From positions 69,813 to 133,812 of the forward strand of contig NZ_LMLH01000002.1 of NCBI RefSeq assembly GCF_001421885.1: 64,000 nt of DNA, written 5' to 3'. This document shows positions 6,179 through 15,478 of the stretch, in pieces (the first letter of the stretch is position 1; each line of letters starts with the position of its first letter). The notes beneath the pieces were generated by a model. The model ran no database searches. It saw only the letters and a list, made by a program, of their open reading frames with translations, and was not told the origin of the DNA. This stretch comes from Pseudomonas sp. Leaf48 (GTDB lineage Bacteria > Pseudomonadota > Gammaproteobacteria > Pseudomonadales > Pseudomonadaceae). Position numbers and translations under genes: made by a program.

Positions 6179-8632
6179 ATGAAAAAACTAAAACTGGTGA
6201 TGATCGGCAACGGCATGGCCGGGGTTCGCACCCTGGAAGAACTGCTCAAGCTGAGCAATGAGCTGTACGACATCACGGTCTTCGGCGCCGAACCGCACAC
6301 AAACTACAACCGCATCCTGCTGTCACCGGTGCTGGCCGGCGAGCAGACTTTCGAAGAGATCGTGCTCAATGACCTGGACTGGTACCTGGAAAACAACATC
6401 AAGCTGCTGCTCAACCGCAAAGTGGTGGAAATAGACCGGGTCAAACGCCGGGTCATCGCTGAAGACGGCAGCGAGGCCGAGTACGACCGCCTGCTGATCG
6501 CCACCGGTTCGACCCCTTTCATCCTGCCGATTCCAGGCAACACCCTTGAGGGTGTGATCGGCTACCGCGATATTGCCGACACCCAGGCCATGATCAACAC
6601 CGCAAAAACCCACAAGCACGCAGTAGTGATCGGTGGTGGCCTGCTCGGCCTGGAAGCCGCCAACGGCCTGATGCTGCGGGGCATGCATGTCACCGTAGTG
6701 CACCTGGGTGAATGGCTGCTGGAGCGGCAACTGGACAAGACCAGCGGCCAACTGCTGCAATCGGCCCTTGAAGCGCGCGGCCTGCATTTTCGCCTGTGCG
6801 AGCAAACCAAGGCCCTGCACGATGCCGGCAATGGCCGGGTCGGCTCGGTTGAGTTCAAGAACGGCGAGATCATCCCCGCCGACCTGGTGGTCATGGCCGC
6901 CGGCATTCGCCCCAACACCGCACTCGCGGAAAAATCCGGGATTCCCTGCAACCGCGGGATTCTGGTCAACGACACCCTGCAAACCTATGACCCACGGATC
7001 TATGCGATCGGCGAATGCGCCAGCCACCGCGGCATCGCCTATGGCCTGGTAGCACCGCTGTTCGAGCAGGCCAAGGTCTGCGCCAACCACCTTGCACAAC
7101 TGGGTTTCGCCCGTTATCAGGGCTCGGTGACCTCGACCAAACTGAAAGTCACCGGCATCGACCTGTTCTCCGCCGGTGACTTCATGGGCGGTGAAGGCAC
7201 GGAGACCATCACCCTTTCCGACCCGATCGGCGGGGTCTACAAAAAACTGGTGATCAAGGATGACGTGCTGGTCGGGGCCTGCCTGTACGGCGATACCGCC
7301 GATGGCGGATGGTACTTCCGGCAAATCCGCGAGAACCACGGCATCGGTGAAATCCGCGATCACTTGATGTTTGGTGAAAACGCTATAGGCGACGTCGGAC
7401 ATCAGGGCCAGGACAAGGCCATGAGCATGGCTGACAGTGCCGAGGTCTGTGGCTGCAACGGCGTATGCAAGGGCACCATCGTCAAGGCGATTCAGGAGCA
7501 CGGGCTGTTCAGTGTCGATGAGGTCAAGAAACACACCAAGGCCGCCAGCTCCTGCGGCTCCTGCGCGGGCCTGGTGGAACAGATCCTGATCAATACCGTG
7601 GGCGGCGCCGCCGACGTCAAGCCGAAAAGCGAAAAAGCCATTTGCGGCTGCAGCGACCTCAATCACGGGCAGATCCGCCAGGCCATCCGTGAGCAGCACC
7701 TGCTGACCATTGCCGGCACCATGGGCTACTTGAACTGGCGCACGCCGAATGGCTGTGCAACCTGTCGCCCTGCGCTCAACTACTACCTGATTTCCACCTG
7801 GCCGGGCGAGGCCAAGGACGATCCGCAATCACGCCTGATCAACGAACGGGCTCACGCCAACATTCAGAAAGACGGTACCTACTCTGTAGTGCCAAGGATG
7901 TGGGGCGGAGTGACCAATCCTTCCGAATTGCGCCGCATTGCCGACGTGGCAGACAAATACAACGTGCCCATGGTCAAGGTTACCGGTGGGCAACGCATCG
8001 ACTTGCTGGGTATTAAAAAACAGGACCTGCCAGGGGTCTGGAAGGATCTCGACATGCCGTCCGGCCACGCCTACGGCAAATCCATCCGCACGGTGAAGAC
8101 CTGCGTCGGCAGCGAGTTCTGCCGCTTTGGCACGCAGAACTCCACCCAACTGGGCATCGAGCTTGAACATGACCTGTTCAACATGTGGTCGCCGCACAAA
8201 GTGAAACTGGCCGTCTCCGGTTGCCCGCGCAACTGCTCGGAAGCGGGTATCAAGGATGTGGGAATTATCGGTGTGGATTCCGGTTGGGAGATGTACATCG
8301 GCGGCAACGGCGGGATCAAGACCGAGGTCGCCGAGTTCTTCGTCAAGCTCAAAACCGCCGAAGAAGTACGCGAGTACAACGGCGCATTCCTGCAGCTCTA
8401 TCGCGAAGAGGCCTTCTATCTCGAACGCACCGTGCACTACCTGCAACGGGTCGGCATGGAGCACATCAAGAAAGCCGTGCTGGAAGATCCACAACGCCGC
8501 AAAGCGCTCAACGAGCGTCTGCAGTTCTCCCTGTCGTTCGAGCAAGACCCGTGGAAAGAACGCCTGCAACAGCCATTGCTGAAGAAGGAGTTCGACGTCA
8601 TCCCTGTGAAGAACCTGGAGGTGCTGGCATGA
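6179..8632 (+). CDS. nirB: Assimilatory nitrite reductase [NAD(P)H], large subunit
   Basis: Reduces nitrite to ammonium in the cytoplasm with six electrons from NAD(P)H. The 817 residues hold, in order, an FAD/NAD(P)H pyridine nucleotide reductase domain (VMIGNGMAGVRTLEEL; VVIGGGLLGLEAANGL), BFD-like [2Fe-2S] segments with cysteines in VCGCNGVCKGT and CGSCAG (near 424-460) and in CGCSDLNHG and CATCRPA (near 490-526), and a C-terminal nitrite/sulfite reductase domain whose TCVGSEFCRFG (near 640) and SGCPRNC (near 680) bind [4Fe-4S] and siroheme. It starts with GGAG 8 bases upstream of ATG. nirD begins in an ATGA overlap, so the subunits are translationally coupled. Confidence 0.97.
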   Translation: MKKLKLVMIGNGMAGVRTLEELLKLSNELYDITVFGAEPHTNYNRILLSPVLAGEQTFEEIVLNDLDWYLENNIKLLLNRKVVEIDRVKRRVIAEDGSEAEYDRLLIATGSTPFILPIPGNTLEGVIGYRDIADTQAMINTAKTHKHAVVIGGGLLGLEAANGLMLRGMHVTVVHLGEWLLERQLDKTSGQLLQSALEARGLHFRLCEQTKALHDAGNGRVGSVEFKNGEIIPADLVVMAAGIRPNTALAEKSGIPCNRGILVNDTLQTYDPRIYAIGECASHRGIAYGLVAPLFEQAKVCANHLAQLGFARYQGSVTSTKLKVTGIDLFSAGDFMGGEGTETITLSDPIGGVYKKLVIKDDVLVGACLYGDTADGGWYFRQIRENHGIGEIRDHLMFGENAIGDVGHQGQDKAMSMADSAEVCGCNGVCKGTIVKAIQEHGLFSVDEVKKHTKAASSCGSCAGLVEQILINTVGGAADVKPKSEKAICGCSDLNHGQIRQAIREQHLLTIAGTMGYLNWRTPNGCATCRPALNYYLISTWPGEAKDDPQSRLINERAHANIQKDGTYSVVPRMWGGVTNPSELRRIADVADKYNVPMVKVTGGQRIDLLGIKKQDLPGVWKDLDMPSGHAYGKSIRTVKTCVGSEFCRFGTQNSTQLGIELEHDLFNMWSPHKVKLAVSGCPRNCSEAGIKDVGIIGVDSGWEMYIGGNGGIKTEVAEFFVKLKTAEEVREYNGAFLQLYREEAFYLERTVHYLQRVGMEHIKKAVLEDPQRRKALNERLQFSLSFEQDPWKERLQQPLLKKEFDVIPVKNLEVLA

Positions 8633-8943
8633 ACTGGCTGGATATCTGCGCACTGGAAGAAATCAACGCCCTGGGTTCGCGAATCGTCGCCGGCCCGAAA
8701 GGTGACATCGCCATTTTCCGTACCAGCGACGACGAAGTTTTCGCCCTCGATGACCGCTGCCCGCACAAGGGCGGGCCATTGTCCCAAGGGTTGATCTACG
8801 GCAAGCGGGTCGCCTGCCCGCTGCACAACTGGCAGATCGACCTGGCAAGCGGCGAAGCCCAGGCGCCGGATATCGGCTGCGCCCACCATCATCCGGCACG
8901 GGTCGAAAATGGCCGGGTGATGCTGGCCCTGGACGCAAGCTGA
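8629..8943 (+). CDS. nirD: Nitrite reductase small subunit
   Basis: Rieske-fold partner of NirB, 104 residues starting MNWLDICALEE. The cluster loops are visible as DDRCPHKGGPL and ACPLHNWQIDL, each with one Cys and one His (CPH and CPLH), so unlike many NirD proteins this copy seems to keep the Rieske-type ligands. Its ATG overlaps the nirB stop by four bases (ATGA at 8629-8632), and its stop TGA overlaps the next ATG by one base. This fixes the start despite the longer open frame upstream. Confidence 0.93.
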   Translation: MNWLDICALEEINALGSRIVAGPKGDIAIFRTSDDEVFALDDRCPHKGGPLSQGLIYGKRVACPLHNWQIDLASGEAQAPDIGCAHHHPARVENGRVMLALDAS

Positions 8944-11657
8944 TGAACCGCCAGATCACCGCGTCCACCTGCTGTTACTGCGGGGTCGGTTGTGGGGTGC
9001 TGATCGAGCATGACGGCGAGCGCATCCTCGGCGTCAGCGGCGATCCGGCCCACCCGGCCAATTTCGGCAAACTGTGCAGCAAAGGCTCAACCCTGCACCT
9101 GACGGGCGACCTCACGGCCCGGGCCTTGTACCCCGAATTGCGTCTGGGCAAAGGCCTGGCCCGCGCTCGCACCGATTGGGACAGCGCCCTCGATCATGCC
9201 GCCAGCGTGTTTGCCCAAACCATCGCCGAACATGGTCCGGATAGCGTGGCGTTCTATATCTCCGGGCAGTTGCTGACCGAGGATTACTACGCCTTCAACA
9301 AGCTGGCGCGAGCGTTGGTGGGGACCAACAATATCGACAGCAACTCACGCCTGTGCATGTCTTCGGCGGTGGTCGGCTACAAGCGCAGCCTGGGCGCAGA
9401 CGCACCACCTTGCAGCTACGAAGACCTCGAACTGAGCGACTGCGTGATGATCGTCGGCAGTAATATGGCCTACGCCCATCCGGTACTGTTTCGTCGCCTG
9501 GAAGAAGCCAAATCCCGCCGTCCACAGATGAAAGTCATCGTCATCGACCCACGGCGTACCGACACCTGCGATCTGGCTGACCTGCATCTGGCGATTCTGC
9601 CGGGCACCGACGTCGCCTTGTTCCATGGGATCTTGCACCTGCTGCTGTGGGAAGACTGGATCGACCGCGATTTCATCAATGCCCATACCGAAGGTCTGGC
9701 CGAACTCAAAAGCCTGGTGCGCGACTACACGCCGCAAATGGTTTCGCAACTGTGCGGCATCGGCATCGAACAACTGCAGGAATGTGCCCAATGGGTCGGG
9801 ACCTCGAAAAGCTTCCTGTCGCTGTGGTGCATGGGCCTGAATCAATCCACCGCCGGCAGCGCGAAAAACAGTGCGCTGATCAACCTGCATCTGGCCACCG
9901 GGCAAATCGGACGGCCTGGTGCAGGTCCTTTCTCGTTGACCGGTCAGCCAAACGCCATGGGCGGGAGGGAAACCGGCAGCTTGTCCAACTTGCTGCCTGG
10001 TCATCGCGAAGTTGCCAATCCTGAACACCGTGCTCAGGTAGCGTCTTACTGGGGTGTCGAGCAACTCCCGGAGAACCCGGGGCTCAGCGCCATCGAACTG
10101 TTCGAGCAGGTCGGCAACGGCAAAATCAAAGCCCTGTGGATCGCCTGCACCAACCCGGCGCAATCGATGCCGGACCAGAGCGCCGTGCGCGAAGCCTTGC
10201 AAGCGTGCCCATTCGTGGTGTTGCAGGAAGCCTTTCGCACCACCGAAACCGCAGCGTTCGCCGATCTGCTGCTGCCCGCCGCCAGCTGGGGTGAAAAAGA
10301 CGGCATGGTGACCAACTCCGAACGGCGCATTTCCCACGTCCGCCGGGCCATCGCCGCACCGGGTGCAGCACGGCCAGACTGGGCGATCACCGTAGATTTC
10401 GCACAACGTCTGGAAAAACATCTGCGTCCCGGCCAACCCGGTCTGTTCGCGTTTGAAACCCCGACTCAGGTGTTCGATGAATTCAAGCAACTGACCCATG
10501 GCCGCGACCTGGACCTGTCCGGTATCAGTCACGACCTGATCGACCGTCTTGGTCCGCAACAATGGCCCTTCCCTGTGGGTGCCAGCGAGGGCACGGCCCG
10601 GCTGTATATCGACGGAATTTTTCCGACCCCCAGCGGGCGGGCGCAGTTTGTTGCCGATCCCTATCGCGCCGCCAAAGAACAGCGCGATGCGCGTTTTCCG
10701 CTGACCCTGATCACCGGCCGCCTGCGCGATCAATGGCACGGAATGAGCCGCACTGGCACAGCTGCACAACTATTTGGCCATGTCAGCGAAGCCGTTTTGA
10801 GCCTGCACCCGGATGAGTTGCGTCGGCATCGCCTGCAATCCGGAGATCTGGTCAGCCTGAAAAGCCGTCGCGGTGCGGTGATCGTGCCGGTCGGCAGCGA
10901 CGACAGCGTACGCCCCGGCCAGGCTTTTCTGCCGATGCACTTTGGTGACCGTTTTCTCAAGGGCGGCGTGAACAGTCTGACCCTTGCCGCTTTCGATCCG
11001 TTGTCAAAACAGCCCGAACTCAAGCACAGCGGCGTACGCCTGGAGCCTGTGCAACTGCCATGGCAATTGTTCGCCCTCATCGAAGGTGACGTTCAACGGC
11101 ATTTCGAGGCACTGCGCCCACTCTGTGAGGCGTTTTCCTATGCCAGCCTCAGCCTCGCAGGCCGTGAACGCCCAGCACTGCTCATACGCGCTGCCAGCAC
11201 GTCAGCGCCGCCGCCACAGCTATTGGCAGACATTGATCAGTGCCTGGAATTGAACAGCGGGCCGGTGCTGGCGTACGACGACCCGCGACGCTCCATTGGC
11301 AAACGGGTGCGCATCGAGAATGGCCGCATCACCGCGATTCGCCTGGCCGGTGAAACCCTCGCCCAGCACTGGCTGCAAGGCCTTTGGCTCGAAGGAAGCG
11401 CCGACGAACAGCTGCGTCGCTGGTTGCTCGCGCCGCTGAGCGTACCACCGGGCAATGCCTTGGCATCAAACGGCAACAAAACCCTTTGCAACTGCAAGAA
11501 CGTCAGCCAAAACGCGATTTGCGCCAGCATCAGTCGTGGCCTGGACCTGCAGGGGCTCAAACAGGAACTGGGCTGCGGTACGCAGTGCGGGTCCTGCATT
11601 CCGGAAATCAAGCGATTGCTGGCAGTCTCTGCCCAGCCGATCGCCGTCAACTCGTGA
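8943..11657 (+). CDS. nasC: Assimilatory nitrate reductase, molybdopterin catalytic subunit
   Basis: Reduces nitrate to nitrite in the cytoplasm. The 904-residue protein has an N-terminal [4Fe-4S] site (C10, C13, C17 in CCYCGVGC, and C45 in GKLCSKG), the bis-MGD oxidoreductase core (SNSRLCMSSAVVGYKRSLG; FSLTGQPNAMGGRETG; a molydopterin-dinucleotide domain from about 560), and a C-terminal BFD-like [2Fe-2S] domain with CNCKN near 848 and CGTQCGSC. No signal peptide is present, unlike periplasmic NapA. No separate NAD(P)H reductase subunit lies beside it, so the electron donor cannot be told from the sequence. It overlaps nirD by one base. Confidence 0.95.
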   Translation: MNRQITASTCCYCGVGCGVLIEHDGERILGVSGDPAHPANFGKLCSKGSTLHLTGDLTARALYPELRLGKGLARARTDWDSALDHAASVFAQTIAEHGPDSVAFYISGQLLTEDYYAFNKLARALVGTNNIDSNSRLCMSSAVVGYKRSLGADAPPCSYEDLELSDCVMIVGSNMAYAHPVLFRRLEEAKSRRPQMKVIVIDPRRTDTCDLADLHLAILPGTDVALFHGILHLLLWEDWIDRDFINAHTEGLAELKSLVRDYTPQMVSQLCGIGIEQLQECAQWVGTSKSFLSLWCMGLNQSTAGSAKNSALINLHLATGQIGRPGAGPFSLTGQPNAMGGRETGSLSNLLPGHREVANPEHRAQVASYWGVEQLPENPGLSAIELFEQVGNGKIKALWIACTNPAQSMPDQSAVREALQACPFVVLQEAFRTTETAAFADLLLPAASWGEKDGMVTNSERRISHVRRAIAAPGAARPDWAITVDFAQRLEKHLRPGQPGLFAFETPTQVFDEFKQLTHGRDLDLSGISHDLIDRLGPQQWPFPVGASEGTARLYIDGIFPTPSGRAQFVADPYRAAKEQRDARFPLTLITGRLRDQWHGMSRTGTAAQLFGHVSEAVLSLHPDELRRHRLQSGDLVSLKSRRGAVIVPVGSDDSVRPGQAFLPMHFGDRFLKGGVNSLTLAAFDPLSKQPELKHSGVRLEPVQLPWQLFALIEGDVQRHFEALRPLCEAFSYASLSLAGRERPALLIRAASTSAPPPQLLADIDQCLELNSGPVLAYDDPRRSIGKRVRIENGRITAIRLAGETLAQHWLQGLWLEGSADEQLRRWLLAPLSVPPGNALASNGNKTLCNCKNVSQNAICASISRGLDLQGLKQELGCGTQCGSCIPEIKRLLAVSAQPIAVNS

Positions 11658-11668
11658 GGAGCAACACT

Positions 11669-12433
11669 ATGAGCGCAAAAGTCTGGCTGGTGGGTGCGGG
11701 CCCTGGCGATCCGGAATTACTGACCCTCAAGGCGGTACGCGCATTGAGAGAAGCGCAAGTGGTGCTGATCGACGACCTGGTCAACAACGCGATCCTGGAG
11801 CATTGCCCTCAAGCGCGGATCATTGCGGTGGGCAAGCGCGGTGGCTGTCGCTCCACGCCGCAGGCATTCATTCATCGATTGATGCTGCGTTATGCCCGCC
11901 AAGGCAAATGCGTGGTGCGGCTCAAGGGGGGTGACCCGTGCATCTTTGGTCGTGGTGGTGAAGAAGCGCAATGGCTGCGCGAGCAGGGAGTGGAAGTCGA
12001 GCTGGTCAACGGCATCACCGCCGGGCTTGCTGGCGCGACGCAATGCGACATCCCTTTGACCTTGCGCGGCGTTGCCCGCGGGGTAACGCTGGTGACCGCT
12101 CACACCCAGGACGACAGCAGCCTCAACTGGCAGGCATTGGCCCAGGGCGGTACGACCCTGGTGGTTTACATGGGCGTGGCGAAATTGAGCGAGATTCGCG
12201 AGCAGTTGCTGGCAGGTGGAATGGCGGCGGATACGCCAGTGGCGATGATTGAGAACGCCTCCCTGCCCCATCAAAGGGAATGCCGGAGCAGCCTTACAGC
12301 AATGGAAGAAGATTCCTACATCTTCCAACTCAAGAGCCCGGCTATCCTAGTGATCGGTGCTGTGGCGGCCCATGCAGAGTCCTCTCTGTGGGAGCGTGAC
12401 GTGCCCGCGATGAAGGCCTGCCAGCCAGCCTGA
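11669..12433 (+). CDS. cobA: Uroporphyrinogen-III C-methyltransferase
   Basis: Transfers two methyl groups from SAM to uroporphyrinogen III, giving precorrin-2 for siroheme, the cofactor of NirB. The 254-residue product starts MSAKVWLVGAGPGDPELLTL behind GAGGAG. Family motifs are GAGPGDPELLT, CVVRLKGGDPCIFGRGGEEA, and GITAGLAGATQCDIPLT. It closes the nitrate operon 11 bases after nasC and ends in a terminator shared with oprF. Oddity: the last residues (SSLWERDVPAMK) are encoded by a decayed REP unit (TGTGGGAGCGTGACGTGCCC near 12388), so the C-terminus has grown into an intergenic repeat. Confidence 0.93.
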   Translation: MSAKVWLVGAGPGDPELLTLKAVRALREAQVVLIDDLVNNAILEHCPQARIIAVGKRGGCRSTPQAFIHRLMLRYARQGKCVVRLKGGDPCIFGRGGEEAQWLREQGVEVELVNGITAGLAGATQCDIPLTLRGVARGVTLVTAHTQDDSSLNWQALAQGGTTLVVYMGVAKLSEIREQLLAGGMAADTPVAMIENASLPHQRECRSSLTAMEEDSYIFQLKSPAILVIGAVAAHAESSLWERDVPAMKACQPA

Positions 12434-12474
12434 ACCTGTCCGACTCAGCTTCGGTTGATCAAATCGCAGGCAAA

Positions 12475-12502
12475 GAAAAGCCCGGCCTAAGCCGGGCTTT
12501 TC
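12475..12502. terminator. Bidirectional terminator between cobA and oprF
   Basis: GAAAAGCCCGGC-CTAA-GCCGGGCTTTTC is a perfect hairpin with A/T tails on both sides, suited to stop both converging genes. Confidence 0.92.
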
Positions 12503-12519
12503 TCAGAGCTGCGAGCTAA

Positions 12520-13548
12520 TTACTTAGCTTGAGCTTCAACCTGCGCTTCTACGCGACGGTTTACAGCGCGGCCAGCGTCAGTTTTGTTGTCAGCAACTGG
12601 GCGGGATTCGCCGTAGCCAACAGACTGAACGCGGGACGATTCAACACCGTACTGGTTGGTCAGAACTTGTTTAACGGCGTTTGCACGACGCTCAGACAGT
12701 TTCTGGTTGTAAGCGTCAGGACCGACGGAGTCAGTGTGACCTTCAACAGTAGTGGTGGTGGCTGGGTACTGCTTCATGAAGTCAGCCAGGTTCTTGATGT
12801 CGCCGTAGCTGTTTTCTTTGACTACCGACTTGTCGAAGTCAAATTTGACGTCCAGCTCAACACGAACAACTTCAGCAACTGCTGGGCAGCCGTCAGCGTC
12901 AACAGTTACGTTGGCTGGGGTGTCCGGGCACTTGTCAACGTTGTCGCAAACGCCGTCGTTGTCGCTGTCGGAGCAAACTTCTGGAGCTGGAACCGGAGCA
13001 GCAGGCTTGTTGCCGCCACCGAAGTTCACACCGATACCGACGCTAGGAGCCCACTCGGTGTTGCCCTGGTCGATGTTGTACTGAGCTTCAACGCCGGCAC
13101 GGGCGTAGAAGTTGTCGGTGAAGTACAGCTTGGCACCGCCGCCAACGTTGGCGAAGGTGGAGTGGTTACGACCGCCCGAGCCGTTCTGGTCGATGCTCTG
13201 GTGGGAGAAACCGCCCGACAGGTAAGGACGCAGCATGTCGCCTGGGTTGTTGAAGTGGTACAGGCCGTCCAGAGCTGCGTTCGAGCCCTTAACGTCCTGG
13301 CCGTCGTCGGTCACAGCGTTGTGGACTTCGTCGTAGGACAGACGCAGTTCAACGTCGTCAGTCAGGAAGTAACCGATGGAACCACCCGGCAGGATGCCGT
13401 CGTTCCGGAAGTTACGGTCGGTATCGAAATATTGCTTCTTCGCGTAGCCTTCGATTTCAACTGCGCCTTGGCCTTGTGCCAGAGCGCCGAAGGAAGTGGC
13501 GGCAATAAGAGAACCAATGGCCAAGCCCAAGGTGTTTTTCAGTTTCAT
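12520..13548 (-). CDS. oprF: Major outer membrane porin and peptidoglycan-linking protein OprF
   Basis: Structural porin of Pseudomonas. The 342 residues begin with a signal peptide (LAIGSLIAATSFGALA), then an eight-strand beta-barrel domain to about residue 165, a calcium-loop thrombospondin-3-like linker with four cysteines (CSDSDNDGVCDNVDKCPDTP and a later DGCP), and an OmpA C-terminal peptidoglycan-binding domain (VEGHTDSVGPDAYNQKLSERR). The gene is preceded by sigX, which controls oprF in P. aeruginosa and P. fluorescens. Length and domain order are typical. Confidence 0.98.
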   Translation of the reverse strand: MKLKNTLGLAIGSLIAATSFGALAQGQGAVEIEGYAKKQYFDTDRNFRNDGILPGGSIGYFLTDDVELRLSYDEVHNAVTDDGQDVKGSNAALDGLYHFNNPGDMLRPYLSGGFSHQSIDQNGSGGRNHSTFANVGGGAKLYFTDNFYARAGVEAQYNIDQGNTEWAPSVGIGVNFGGGNKPAAPVPAPEVCSDSDNDGVCDNVDKCPDTPANVTVDADGCPAVAEVVRVELDVKFDFDKSVVKENSYGDIKNLADFMKQYPATTTTVEGHTDSVGPDAYNQKLSERRANAVKQVLTNQYGVESSRVQSVGYGESRPVADNKTDAGRAVNRRVEAQVEAQAK

Positions 13549-13655
13549 CCGTTAAATCCCCATCTGGTGATTGTGAAGCAGTCCCGCAAACCGGGGGACA
13601 ACTCGGCGGCAAGTCTAACAGAACTTGCCTACACGTAAGAGATATTTGCGCTGAA

Positions 13656-14246
13656 CTAAGTTTCAGCAATGCCTGCAAATTTCTCACGCAATTTATCTAG
13701 AGCACGTTTGTACCGCATTTTTGTCGCACTCAATCCCATATGCATGATATCCGCGATCTCTTGAAATTCCAGTTCTGCGACAAATCGTAGCACCAGAATT
13801 TCACGGTCAATCGGATTCACATACACCAACCAGCGATCAAGTCCACCCTTTTCCTCGGGTTTCGGCGCCTTTTCTTCGGACGCTTCCTCAAGGGGGTCAA
13901 GACTTAATGCGTCCATCAAGCGACGCTTTCGCCGTTCTTTCCGATACTGCGTGATGCACTCGTTGTACGTGATGCTATAGAGCCATGTCTTGAACTTCGA
14001 TTTACCTTCGAAGTTCTTCAGGCCATACAGCACCTTCAACATGACCTCCTGACAGACATCGTCAGCATCGCGATCGTTCCCAAGATATCGTGCACACACG
14101 TTAAATAATGTTCGCTGGTAACGCCGCATCAGTTCTTCGTAGGCGCGCGTCACGTGAAACAGCTCGGTATGCGAGCGCGCGACCAACTCCTCATCAGAGA
14201 GCTCGCGGGGGTCGTAGCGCGTGGATAACGATTGGGCTTTATTCAA
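13656..14246 (-). CDS. sigX: ECF sigma factor SigX
   Basis: Directs RNA polymerase to oprF, fatty acid and envelope-stress promoters. The 196 residues show sigma region 2 (NVCARYLGNDRDADDVCQEV; FKTWLYSITYNECI) and region 4 (PIDREILVLRFVAELEFQEI, then LSATKMRYKRALDKLREKF). The start is TTG (complement at 14244-14246, MNKAQSLSTRYD), the only reading that preserves the conserved N-terminus. No anti-sigma gene lies beside it; cmpX upstream is a membrane protein that has been linked to SigX activity. Confidence 0.95.
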   Translation of the reverse strand: MNKAQSLSTRYDPRELSDEELVARSHTELFHVTRAYEELMRRYQRTLFNVCARYLGNDRDADDVCQEVMLKVLYGLKNFEGKSKFKTWLYSITYNECITQYRKERRKRRLMDALSLDPLEEASEEKAPKPEEKGGLDRWLVYVNPIDREILVLRFVAELEFQEIADIMHMGLSATKMRYKRALDKLREKFAGIAET

Positions 14247-14339
14247 AACAAGTCGGGCCGACAGTTCAGGTCAATGTCCGCCGCAGCGCCAGCGTCAGCA
14301 GGCAATATGCGGCGGCATACATTAGCAGGGTTTGCCGGG

Positions 14340-15164
14340 TTAGCGGCTACTCACATGCTGCTCAAGGAGGATCCGATTGGAAAGAGAGACTAGCTCACCC
14401 TCATCGGTCAGCAATGTGGTTTTAACCGTGCCGATCTCTTCGATCTGGCCTTCGACCTCGCCAACACGTACTTGTTGCCCAACCTGATACAACTCACGCA
14501 CATAGATTCCCGCAAGAATCTGTCCAGCTATTTCCCGGCTTCCCAGCCCCATTGCCAGCGCTACTGCCAGACCAACGGTGATCAAAACAATCACAATCAC
14601 ATGGTTGAGCAGGTCAGTCTTGACCTCCAACTGGCTGATCGCGACCGAGATGCTGATGATAATCACCAGGCCCTGAGCAATTCGCCCTAACCCGGAAGCG
14701 TAGTCCAGTCCTACGCCTTCTGCCGCACCGCGTACCAGCCCATTGGCCAGTTGCGCCAGCAAGACACCCACCAGCAGCACCAGCGCCGCACCGAATACCT
14801 TCGGCAAATACAACGCTAGCATATCCAGCGTAGCTGAAACTCGCTCAAGTCCAAGGGATTCTGCGGCAGAAACCAGAAAAATAAGCAGAACGAACCAATA
14901 GACGATTTTTCCGATCAACGTCGAGATCGGTACCTGAAGACCCGCACGGGACAGCAACTTGGTCAGGCCAGTACCGCCCATCAGGCGATCAAGGCCAAGC
15001 TTGGCGAGCAACTTGGACAGCAACGCGTCCAGTAGTTTAGCCACGACGAAGCCCAACAGCAGCACAACCAGGGCGCCGAACAGGTTCGGGATGAAGTTCG
15101 CAACCTTGGTCCACAACGCAGTCATTGCAGTGACGAGGCTCTGAGTCCAGAGATCAAGTTCCAT
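14340..15164 (-). CDS. cmpX: MscS-type small-conductance mechanosensitive channel family protein CmpX
   Basis: Cytoplasmic-membrane protein of the TM-helix/MscS family, 274 residues. An N-terminal helix, four to five hydrophobic segments (LFGALVVLLLGFVVAKLL; IVYWFVLLIFLVSAAESL; ALVLLVGVLLAQLANGLV; VIVIVLITVGLAVALAMGLG) and a short beta domain (VRVGEVEGQIEEIGTVKTTL) are seen. I start at MELDLWTQ (15164), 2 bases after the cfrX stop with AAGG upstream, rather than at the in-frame TTG at 15170. It sits in the conserved oprF-sigX-cmpX-cfrX-cmaX order and is thought to influence SigX. Confidence 0.9.
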   Translation of the reverse strand: MELDLWTQSLVTAMTALWTKVANFIPNLFGALVVLLLGFVVAKLLDALLSKLLAKLGLDRLMGGTGLTKLLSRAGLQVPISTLIGKIVYWFVLLIFLVSAAESLGLERVSATLDMLALYLPKVFGAALVLLVGVLLAQLANGLVRGAAEGVGLDYASGLGRIAQGLVIIISISVAISQLEVKTDLLNHVIVIVLITVGLAVALAMGLGSREIAGQILAGIYVRELYQVGQQVRVGEVEGQIEEIGTVKTTLLTDEGELVSLSNRILLEQHVSSR

Positions 15165-15166
15165 AT

Positions 15167-15415
15167 TCAATCAGCCTTATCAGCGGTGCGGGCGGCAGGT
15201 TTACGTAAACGGGATACCGGCGCGACATGGGCCGATCCATTATTCAAGGCGATCATCAGGGCGGGCAACCAGCGGCCCAGCAGACTGAACAAATCACCGG
15301 CGCCGACCTGGCGGTTGGCGGTTTTCAGCACGCGACCAAGGCACGCATCGTCGTCCCGGGTGGAGGGTGATGCATTGAGCATGTCGCGTAAAGACTGTTC
15401 AAACGGATCGTGCAT
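15167..15415 (-). CDS. cfrX: CfrX family small protein
   Basis: An 82-residue soluble protein (MHDPFEQSLRDMLNASPSTR; ends RKPAARTADKAD). There is no recognisable catalytic motif or signal peptide. The name rests on position between cmpX and cmaX, as in P. aeruginosa PA1774. The ATG at 15415 has AGAGG 6 bases upstream; an in-frame GTG at 15421 is less likely. Function unknown. Confidence 0.8.
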   Translation of the reverse strand: MHDPFEQSLRDMLNASPSTRDDDACLGRVLKTANRQVGAGDLFSLLGRWLPALMIALNNGSAHVAPVSRLRKPAARTADKAD

Positions 15416-15478
15416 ACGCACCTCTCGTGATGTCTGTGAAAGACGCGGCCAGATTTGCCCGGGTCACATGACTCACCT

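Noticed and set aside
12529-13638. 369-codon plus-strand open frame over oprF
   Set aside because: Antisense shadow of OprF, Val/Ala-rich and without a ribosome site.
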